DNA of 6,218 nucleotides from Rhizobiaceae bacterium (GTDB lineage: Bacteria; Pseudomonadota; Alphaproteobacteria; Rhizobiales; Rhizobiaceae): NCBI GenBank assembly GCA_020696915.1, contig JAJFMR010000188.1:1-6218 (forward strand), in the 5' to 3' direction. The notes beneath the pieces were generated by a model, which saw nothing but the letters and a program-made list of their open reading frames with translations, was not told where the DNA came from and did not search any database. The position numbers were made by a program, and so were the translations under genes. Shown here piece by piece: positions 1-4,655 of this stretch (position 1 is the stretch's first letter; each line of letters opens with the position of its first letter).

Positions 1-60
1 CTCGGTCGATGCGAAAAGGACGGCCGCCGCAACTGCCGGCATCGGCATTCGAGTTTTCAC
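1..60 (-). CDS. N-terminal start of a probable secreted protein (partial)
   Basis: Twenty codons open from a GTG at 60-58 and run off the left edge without a stop. The translation begins MKTRMPMPAV and continues AAAVLFAS. Basic residues at 2 and 4, followed by an alanine/valine/leucine stretch, look like the n- and h-regions of a Sec signal peptide. A purine-rich GAGGGA (minus strand, 75-70) sits 9 nt before the GTG, which is good Shine-Dalgarno spacing. ATG codons at residues 5 and 7 are possible alternative starts. The gene lies in the same direction as the LysR gene, 79 nt beyond its stop, so it could be a third gene of that transcript. The product cannot be named from 20 residues. Chance cannot be excluded, but the SD, start and signal-like N-terminus together make a real gene more likely than not. 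Confidence 0.5.
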   Translation of the reverse strand, partial: MKTRMPMPAVAAAVLFASTE

Positions 61-70
61 GACGATCGGT

Positions 71-88
71 CCCTCAAGAAGCTGAGGG
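71..88 (-). promoter_or_regulatory. Stem-loop overlapping the ribosome-binding site of the gene at 60
   Basis: CCCTCA (71-76) and TGAGGG (83-88) form a perfect 6-bp stem with a 6-nt loop. On the minus strand the downstream arm contains most of the GAGGGA Shine-Dalgarno sequence of the partial gene starting at 60. Folding would therefore hide that site. No T-run follows in either direction, so it is not a classical intrinsic terminator. It could instead be a 3'-end hairpin of the amidase/LysR transcript. The role is inference; only the dyad is seen. Confidence 0.35.
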
Positions 89-139
89 CGGCAGCTACGA
101 GAAAATCCCGGCGGAATTGGGACGTCGATGGCCGCCCGG

Positions 140-1039
140 TCACGACTTCCACTCCTCCTTGAACCACTGAACGAGAAAGTCGACCAGCGCCCGGACCTTG
201 GCCGGGAGATACCGGCGGTGCGGATAGACGGCGAATATGCCGGCGCCCTTCAGCGTCCGGTCGTCGAAGACGGTGACCAGCCCGCCCGCCTCGATCTCGG
301 GCGCTGCGATGAAGTCCGGCAGGATGCAGAAGCCGAGCCCCGCCAGCGCCGCGGCCCTGGCGGCGACCGGGCTGTTGACTTCGATCGGACCCGACACGCC
401 GACCGTCACGGTCTCGCCGCCATCGCCGCGAAACTGCCAGTTCGACAGCCAGCGCCCGTTGGTATCGATAATGCAGGGCAGGCCCGCGAGATCCTGGGGC
501 CGGGCCGGCATGCCATGCCGGCCGATCAGCTCCGGCGCAGCGCAGACGCGAACCCCGAAGGGCGCCAGCCGGCGCGCGATGAGGGACGAGCTTTCGAGCC
601 GCGTGATGCGTACGGCGAGGTCGAAGCCTTCTTCCACCAGGTCGACGAAACGATCGTCGAGCTGGATGTCGAGCACGACGCCGGGGTGGCTGGCGGCAAA
701 GTCGATGAGGCAGCGGCCGATCGCCGAGTCGCCGAAGCTTCGCGGCGCCGACAATTTTATGCGGCCGCGCACATCTCCGGAAGAGTCGCGCACCGCGTCC
801 GCCAGGCTGTCGATCTCGCGCACGATCTCGGAGGCGCGGCGATAGTAGGTGTGGCCCGCCTCGGTCAGGGAGAACTGGCGGGTCGTCCGGTTGAGGAGCA
901 GGGCTCCGAGCTCGTCCTCCAGCTCGCGGACATATTTCGACAGGAGCGCCTTCGACCTGCCGATCTTGCGGGCGCCAGCCGAAAAGCCTTCCGCCTCGAC
1001 GACCGCGATGAATGCCCGCATCCGGGTGAGGGTATCCAC
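140..1039 (-). CDS. LysR-type transcriptional regulator
   Basis: This 299-aa product has the normal length and layout of a LysR-family DNA-binding regulator. Residues about 7-66 form the winged helix-turn-helix (AFIAVVEAEGFS through LLNRTTRQFSLTEAG). Residues about 93-295 form the periplasmic-binding-protein-like effector domain (RGRIKLSAP; LVEEGFDLAVRI; AALAGLGFCILPDF). The sequence resembles the CrgA/AaeR-like branch. The start is taken as GTG at 1039 because MDTLTRMRAF is the usual opening of this branch and an AGGA (minus strand, 1051-1048) lies 8 nt upstream. An ATG at residue 7 is the alternative, but it would shorten the family N-terminus. The gene follows the amidase with a 4-nt gap and its SD lies inside the amidase 3' end, so translation is probably coupled. 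The effector is unknown. By family habit it may regulate the amidase operon, which is inference. Confidence 0.93.
   Translation of the reverse strand: MDTLTRMRAFIAVVEAEGFSAGARKIGRSKALLSKYVRELEDELGALLLNRTTRQFSLTEAGHTYYRRASEIVREIDSLADAVRDSSGDVRGRIKLSAPRSFGDSAIGRCLIDFAASHPGVVLDIQLDDRFVDLVEEGFDLAVRITRLESSSLIARRLAPFGVRVCAAPELIGRHGMPARPQDLAGLPCIIDTNGRWLSNWQFRGDGGETVTVGVSGPIEVNSPVAARAAALAGLGFCILPDFIAAPEIEAGGLVTVFDDRTLKGAGIFAVYPHRRYLPAKVRALVDFLVQWFKEEWKS
503..523. repeat. 10-bp perfect inverted repeat inside the LysR gene
   Basis: GGCCGGCATG (503-512) and CATGCCGGCC (514-523) are perfect reverse complements separated by the single base C513. The element lies in the effector-domain coding region, over the codons for GRHGMPARP. 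No function is known. It may be chance in GC-rich coding DNA. Confidence 0.5.
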
Positions 1040-1043
1040 CCGC

Positions 1044-2237
1044 TCAGTCCTGCCCGGCTGCGTCGAGAATGGTGGCGCCGAGTGAGATCAGCGCCCTGTC
1101 GCTGTCGCGCGGGCCAAGCAGGGAGATTCCGAACGGCGCGCCGGCGACGCTTCCCAACGGCAGGGTCACCTGCGGGAACCCCGACAGTCCCGACCAGCAG
1201 AGCAGCCGCAGCGCCCGCTCCCGGAAAGATGCGAAGTCTTCGGGAGTCCCTGCGCTCTTGGGAGCAGGGCCGGGCACGGTCGGGAGGATCAGGAAGCCGT
1301 CCTCGCCGAGAAGGTCGGCCAGTGCGGTGCGAAAGGCCTTGCGCCGGACGCCTTCGGCAAGCACTTCGGCGCGCGACACCGTCGCCCCGAAACGAAAGCG
1401 CTCCTCCACCGCGGGCGCCAGACCGCGGTTTGCCGAGCTGATCCATTTGCCATGCATCGCCCAGGCTTCCTGTGCCTGGATCGTGCGAAAGCACCAGTAG
1501 AGCTCGTCGAGTCCCTGCCGCACGGGGCCGACCGGCTGAGGGGCGCCGGTCACCCCGGCCACCAGATGCGACAGCCGCTCGTGCTCGGCGGCTTCCGCCG
1601 GCCCGGCGACGAGGAGGTCGAGCGCCTCGATGCGCATCGGCCGGGTGAGCGGCGAACGGTGGCGATCGCCCCCGAGCACCACCTTCGCCACTGCTTCGTA
1701 GGTTTGGGCATCCCTGGCGAACCAGCCGAACGTATCGAGAGAGGGCGCCAGCGGCATGGCTCCGTCGAGAGGGATTCGGCCATGCGTCGTGCGGAGCGCG
1801 AACAGTCCGCAGAAACTGGCCGGCGCGCGGATCGAGCCGCCGGTGTCGGATCCGACGGCAATGTCGGCGAGACCGCCGGCCACTGCGGCAGCCGATCCCG
1901 ACGACGATCCCCCGGTGACCCTGTCGGGAGCGCGCGGGTTCACCGGGTGAGGAAAGTGAACGTTCTGGCCCATCAGCGAAAAGGCCAGTTCGTCGGTCTG
2001 CGTCTTGCCGACGAATCGGGCGCCGGCATCGAGAATCATCTTCACCGCGCTGGCGGTCCGCCTGGCCGGTCCGGCTTCCGCGGCGCGAAGCGGGTTGCCG
2101 CAGCCCGTCACATGGCCGGCCACGTCGAAAATGTCCTTCACGGCCAGCGAAAGCCCCTTCAGCGGCCCGGATTCCCCATGCGGAACAGCTACTTCCGGCA
2201 GATCCAGGAAGGCATTGAGGTCTCGGGCGGCAGGCAT
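1044..2237 (-). CDS. Amidase-signature hydrolase, AMI1-like
   Basis: This 397-aa product is an amidase-signature enzyme, which hydrolyses carboxamides to the acid and ammonia. The catalytic triad is visible: Lys34 in AVKDIF, cis-Ser111 in the GGSSSGS loop, and nucleophile Ser135 in DTGGSIR. The spacing (77 and 24 residues) equals that of plant AMI1 indole-3-acetamide hydrolase (Lys36, Ser113, Ser137, from memory). AMI1-like context continues around it, with DIFDVAGHVTGCGNP early and SLDTFGWFARD later. It is shorter than typical GatA-type amidases (about 450-500 aa) but normal for this compact branch. The start is the ATG at 2237; the SD there is weak, with GGAA about 10 nt upstream. It is the first gene of the minus-strand operon with the LysR regulator. 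Cytoplasmic, since no signal peptide is seen. The substrate is unproven; indole-3-acetamide or another aryl/alkyl amide is inference. Confidence 0.92.
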   Translation of the reverse strand: MPAARDLNAFLDLPEVAVPHGESGPLKGLSLAVKDIFDVAGHVTGCGNPLRAAEAGPARRTASAVKMILDAGARFVGKTQTDELAFSLMGQNVHFPHPVNPRAPDRVTGGSSSGSAAAVAGGLADIAVGSDTGGSIRAPASFCGLFALRTTHGRIPLDGAMPLAPSLDTFGWFARDAQTYEAVAKVVLGGDRHRSPLTRPMRIEALDLLVAGPAEAAEHERLSHLVAGVTGAPQPVGPVRQGLDELYWCFRTIQAQEAWAMHGKWISSANRGLAPAVEERFRFGATVSRAEVLAEGVRRKAFRTALADLLGEDGFLILPTVPGPAPKSAGTPEDFASFRERALRLLCWSGLSGFPQVTLPLGSVAGAPFGISLLGPRDSDRALISLGATILDAAGQD

Positions 2238-2271
2238 CGTTCAAATTCCGGACAGGGCCGGCGGAGCATTG

Positions 2272-2284
2272 TTCGCCGCTCGAA
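2272..2284 (-). promoter_or_regulatory. Candidate LysR-type T-N11-A box upstream of the amidase
   Basis: TTCG (2272-2275) and CGAA (2281-2284) form a 4+4 interrupted dyad with the T-N11-A spacing typical of LysR-regulator sites. It ends 34 nt upstream of the amidase start codon. The amidase operon encodes a LysR regulator, so the location fits an autoregulatory operator. The motif is short and could be chance. A weak promoter may overlap: TTGAAA on the minus strand (2293-2288), without a convincing -10 element. Confidence 0.25.
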
Positions 2285-2311
2285 TTTTTTCAAGCGGCGC
2301 GCCGATTTTTG

Positions 2312-2340
2312 TTGATTGGGAACCCGCTCGATCCTATATC
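2312..2340 (+). promoter_or_regulatory. Sigma70-type promoter for the decarboxylase leader
   Basis: TTGATT (2312-2317) and TATATC (2335-2340) are separated by exactly 17 bp, the optimal housekeeping spacing. Each hexamer matches four of six consensus positions. It is the only A/T-rich island in the long gap between the divergent amidase and decarboxylase genes. Transcription would start near 2347, giving a leader of about 430 nt before the decarboxylase ATG. No experimental start is known here. Confidence 0.5.
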
Positions 2341-2346
2341 CGCGGC

Positions 2347-2778
2347 TGCCCAAAGTCGCACGTGCCTGTGGGCGTCCCCCGACCCTCGTATGGCGAGGAT
2401 ATCGGGACGGTACCCGGGAAGTAACGAGCCCGGTCGGTTCAGCGGCCAAATCGCCGATCCGAGGACGCCTTGAAGCAACGACGGTGCGGGCCTTTCTGGT
2501 GTCTGCCGGTTGTCCAAAGACCGGGGTTACTGAAGAGGCACACCCTCATTGCCGGCAGTGCGGAACGGGTCTCCCAATCCAAGCCAAGGCAGACAAAGCG
2601 AACCCGGCCGGGCAAGGCCAGGTTCATCGCCGCGTGTATCGAGCGCTCATGTGACCGGGGTCTCCACCGGCTGGCTGCATGAGAAGCGATCGCGCCTTTG
2701 TCCACCGCGGGAACACGCGGCCGGGAGCGGCCGTCCCGCAGCCTGATCGCGCGCCGGCAAGCGCGCCTGGAGAGACCG
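2347..2778 (+). ncRNA. speF leader: Structured 5' leader of the decarboxylase mRNA, candidate speF RNA motif
   Basis: This ~430-nt stretch has no credible gene but holds a chain of stems:
- 2378-2382/2402-2406, enclosing 2384-2388/2394-2398
- 2414-2418/2429-2433
- 2503-2509/2552-2558
- 2600-2604/2621-2625, enclosing GGCC/GGCC at 2606-2609/2616-2619 with loop GGGCAA
- 2646-2651/2678-2683
- 2707-2712/2734-2739, enclosing 2718-2723/2728-2733
- 2749-2754/2761-2766, with loop CGGCAA, ending just before the SD
Arm 2501-2510 has three competing partners, which suggests switching. In Rhizobiales a long conserved leader RNA named speF (Rfam RF00518, reported by Corbino and colleagues in 2005) precedes ornithine decarboxylase genes. 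The position, length, lineage and downstream gene here match. The identification rests on context and visible pairing, because I do not recall the consensus well enough to align it. The trigger ligand is unknown; a polyamine or ornithine is a guess. Confidence 0.6.
2749..2766 (+). promoter_or_regulatory. GC hairpin directly before the decarboxylase ribosome-binding site
   Basis: GCGCGC at 2749-2754 and 2761-2766 form a 6-bp all-GC stem with a CGGCAA hexaloop. Its 3' foot lies 2 nt before the GGAGAG Shine-Dalgarno sequence (2769-2774), which itself is 4 nt before the ATG at 2779. A stable stem this close could hinder ribosome loading or act as the last element of the leader switch. The pairing is seen; the role is inferred. 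Confidence 0.45.
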
Positions 2779-3912
2779 ATGGCCACCCAGCGCATCCTCG
2801 ATTTTCTTGCGACCCGACGTCCGGCCGGCCCCTGCCTCGTCGTCGACCTCGATGTCGTCCGCGACAATTACCACGCCTTCGAGAGGGCGCTGCCCGATTC
2901 ACGCATCTATTATGCGGTCAAGGCAAACCCGGCGCCGGAGATCCTGCGGCTGCTCGCGGCGATGGGATCGTCCTTCGACACCGCTTCCGTTGCCGAGATC
3001 GAGATGGCGATGGACGCCGGCGCGCCGGCCGACCGCATTTCGTTCGGCAACACGATCAAGAAGGAGCGCGACATCGCCCGCGCCTACGAACTGGGCATTC
3101 GCCTCTACGCCGTCGATTGCGTGGAGGAAGTTGAAAAGGTCGCCCGCGCGGCGCCGGGCGCGCGCGTCTTTTGCCGCGTCCTCACCGATGGCGAGGGGGC
3201 CGAGTGGCCGCTGTCGCGCAAGTTCGGCTGCGTGCCTGACATGGCGGTGGACGTGCTGCGCAGCGCCGCTGTGCTGGGTCTCGAGCCTTACGGCGTGTCG
3301 TTTCATGTCGGCTCGCAGCAGACGGACCTGTCGGCGTGGGACCGCGCCCTGACCGACGCAAAAAGGGTGTTTTCGACGCTGGCCGAGGAAGGCATCGTGC
3401 TGAACATGGTAAACATGGGCGGCGGTTTTCCGACCCGCTACCTCAGGGAGGTGCCGGTCGCGGAAGCCTATGGCCGCGCCATCTTCTCGGCCCTGCGCAA
3501 GCATTTCGGCAACCGCATTCCTGAGACCATCATCGAACCCGGACGCGGGATGGTCGGCAACGCCGGCACCATCAAGTCGGAGGTCGTGCTGATCTCCAAG
3601 AAGTCCGACACCGACGACGTCCGCTGGGTGTATCTCGACATCGGCAAGTTCGGCGGCCTGGCCGAGACCATGGACGAGGCGATCCGCTATCCGATCGTGA
3701 CGGCGCGCGACGGCGGCGCGGCCGGCCCCTGCGTGCTCGCCGGCCCGACCTGCGACTCGGCCGACGTGATGTACGAGAAGACGCCCTATCCGCTGCCCTT
3801 GTCGCTGACCATCGGGGACGAGGTGCTGATCGAAGGGACTGGCGCCTACACGACCACCTATGCGTCGGTAGCCTTCAACGGCTTCGAGCCGCTGCGATCC
3901 TACGTGATCTGA
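2779..3912 (+). CDS. Ornithine/lysine decarboxylase, PLP fold-type III
   Basis: This 377-aa product belongs to the alanine-racemase-fold (Orn/DAP/Arg group 2) decarboxylases. They remove CO2 from ornithine to give putrescine, and in some members from lysine to give cadaverine. Visible residues are the PLP-Schiff-base Lys48 in YYAVKAN, His176 in SFHVGSQ, the phosphate-binding GGGFP (214-218), EPGRG (253-257), Cys325-Asp326 in GPTCDSAD, and Tyr357 in GAYTTT. The Lys48-His176-Glu253 spacing equals that of mouse ODC (K69, H197, E274). All key residues are intact and the length is normal for short rhizobial enzymes. The ATG at 2779 is preferred over an in-frame TTG at 2698 because it has a GGAGAG SD and the expected N-terminus, and the 27 upstream residues look like translated leader. 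Expression is probably controlled by the structured leader. Cytoplasmic. Ornithine versus lysine preference cannot be settled here; ornithine is favoured by the speF-like leader. Confidence 0.93.
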   Translation: MATQRILDFLATRRPAGPCLVVDLDVVRDNYHAFERALPDSRIYYAVKANPAPEILRLLAAMGSSFDTASVAEIEMAMDAGAPADRISFGNTIKKERDIARAYELGIRLYAVDCVEEVEKVARAAPGARVFCRVLTDGEGAEWPLSRKFGCVPDMAVDVLRSAAVLGLEPYGVSFHVGSQQTDLSAWDRALTDAKRVFSTLAEEGIVLNMVNMGGGFPTRYLREVPVAEAYGRAIFSALRKHFGNRIPETIIEPGRGMVGNAGTIKSEVVLISKKSDTDDVRWVYLDIGKFGGLAETMDEAIRYPIVTARDGGAAGPCVLAGPTCDSADVMYEKTPYPLPLSLTIGDEVLIEGTGAYTTTYASVAFNGFEPLRSYVI

Positions 3913-3936
3913 GCGGCCGTCGGCCGTTTGGATCAA

Positions 3937-3965
3937 GCCGGTGGGCGGAGAAGCCGCCTGCCGGC
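3937..3965 (+). terminator. Strong stem-loop between decarboxylase and acetyltransferase genes
   Basis: Bases 3937-3948 pair with 3954-3965 over 12 bp (ten Watson-Crick pairs and two central G-U wobbles) around the loop AGAAG. A smaller hairpin, CGGCC/GGCCG (3914-3918/3922-3926) with TTT after it, comes directly after the decarboxylase stop. Neither has a proper T-run, so full intrinsic termination is doubtful. Partial termination, protection of the decarboxylase mRNA 3' end or processing of a bicistronic transcript are possible. The type label is the nearest available. Confidence 0.45.
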
Positions 3966-4009
3966 CAATTCGTGGGACGGATCTCCGCCAGCCGAGGATC
4001 GCGAAAAAA

Positions 4010-4606
4010 ATGGCACTTTCGACATTCCACGCCGGGCCAGCCCCGGTCCTCCCCGAAGGCACGCCGGAAGCGGGCTTTGCCATCGTTGCCGAATCCGCCG
4101 CCGATGCGTGCCGGCGCGAGATGCTGCTCGACCGCGCCATGGCTCCGAAATGGAAAAAGAAGTCGTCGCAGAAACTGCGCCGCGGGCGGCGTCCGTCGCC
4201 GGGCCTGGCCTTCGTGGCGCGTTCGGCCGACGGAAGGATCGTCGGCACCGTCCGGCTTTGGGACGTCGCGGCCGGCGAGGGCGGTCCCGGCGCGCTGCTG
4301 CTCGGGCCGCTCGCCGTCGATCCGACACTGAAGGGCGCCGGCCTCGGGTCGGCGCTGATGCGGCATGCGCTCGATGAGGCGAGGCGGCTCGGCCACCGCG
4401 CGATCCTCCTGGTCGGCGACCCCGCCTACTACGCCAGGTTCGGCTTCTCGGCGGAAAAGACGGCTCATCTGTCCATGCCCGGCCCCTACGAGCGTCACCG
4501 CCTCCTGGCCCTCGAACTGGTAGAGGGCGCGCTCGAAGGTGCCGCGGGCACGCTGAAGGCGACCGGCCGCCTGGTCAGGGCAGATAGCCTGCGCCGCGTG
4601 GGCTGA
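4010..4606 (+). CDS. GNAT N-acetyltransferase, YhbS-like
   Basis: This 198-aa product is a GCN5-related acetyltransferase that would transfer acetyl from acetyl-CoA to an amine. The core motif A is LLLGPLAVDPTLKGAGLGSALM (about residues 96-117). The CoA pyrophosphate loop is KGAGLG, with Lys108 where Arg or Gln is usual. The C-terminal GDPAYYARFGF (136-146) is a YhbS hallmark. The N-terminal region has a basic patch (KWKKK, residues 47-51). The ATG at 4010 has a GAGGA (3994-3998) 11 nt upstream. A GTG at 3941 in the same frame would put the start inside the hairpin and lacks a good SD. It lies 97 nt downstream of the decarboxylase, in the same direction, and I recall this pair recurring in Rhizobiales. 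Acetylation of putrescine or a related amine is a guess from context, since YhbS-type substrates are mostly unknown. Confidence 0.85.
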   Translation: MALSTFHAGPAPVLPEGTPEAGFAIVAESAADACRREMLLDRAMAPKWKKKSSQKLRRGRRPSPGLAFVARSADGRIVGTVRLWDVAAGEGGPGALLLGPLAVDPTLKGAGLGSALMRHALDEARRLGHRAILLVGDPAYYARFGFSAEKTAHLSMPGPYERHRLLALELVEGALEGAAGTLKATGRLVRADSLRRVG

Positions 4607-4655
4607 CGCCCTCGGGGCGCAGTGAGCGCTTCCCAGCGTGTCCGGCCACCGCCGC
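4607..4655. terminator. Convergent intergenic gap with small hairpins
   Basis: CGCCC (4607-4611) and GGGCG (4615-4619) form a 5-bp stem with a TCG loop directly after the acetyltransferase stop. A second weak stem, CGCT/AGCG, follows around 4627-4638. The gap separates two converging genes, so a bidirectional stop is expected, but no T-run is present on either strand. Rho-dependent ending is equally plausible. Confidence 0.25.

Noticed and set aside
128..1441. 437-codon plus-strand open frame
   Set aside because: It lies antisense to the LysR and amidase genes, is extremely rich in Arg/Ala/Gly/Asp with no family resemblance, and is a typical high-GC shadow frame.
865..2244. 459-codon minus-strand open frame overlapping the amidase
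   Set aside because: It is a different frame over the same DNA as the amidase, which has a full catalytic triad. The product is Arg/Ser/Gly-rich and low in family-like motifs.
2470..2682. 70-codon TTG-initiated, Arg/Lys-rich open frame in the leader, considered as an upstream leader peptide like orfL of enterobacterial speF
   Set aside because: GAGGA sits only 4 nt from the TTG, the frame overlaps several stems, and Arg richness is expected by chance here. Ribosome profiling could reopen the question.
2686..2693. GCGATCGC octamer palindrome
   Set aside because: It is a single copy in a GC-rich context, with no sign of an ordered repeat or operator.
2698..2778. TTG at 2698 as the decarboxylase start, adding 27 residues
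   Set aside because: It has no Shine-Dalgarno sequence, the extension is Arg-rich and unlike the family, and it runs through two hairpins. The ATG at 2779 has GGAGAG and gives the normal N-terminus.
2238..2778. tRNA or insertion-sequence remnants in the long divergent gap
   Set aside because: No cloverleaf with a TTCRA loop, no terminal inverted repeats and no transposase-like frame were seen. The stems fit a leader RNA better.
3941..4009. GTG at 3941 as the acetyltransferase start
   Set aside because: The codon is buried in the 12-bp stem, the 23 extra residues have no GNAT character, and the ATG at 4010 has a GAGGA upstream.
2899..4248. 449-codon minus-strand open frame
   Set aside because: It is antisense to the decarboxylase and acetyltransferase genes. 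The composition (His/Arg/Ala/Gly) is typical of a shadow frame.
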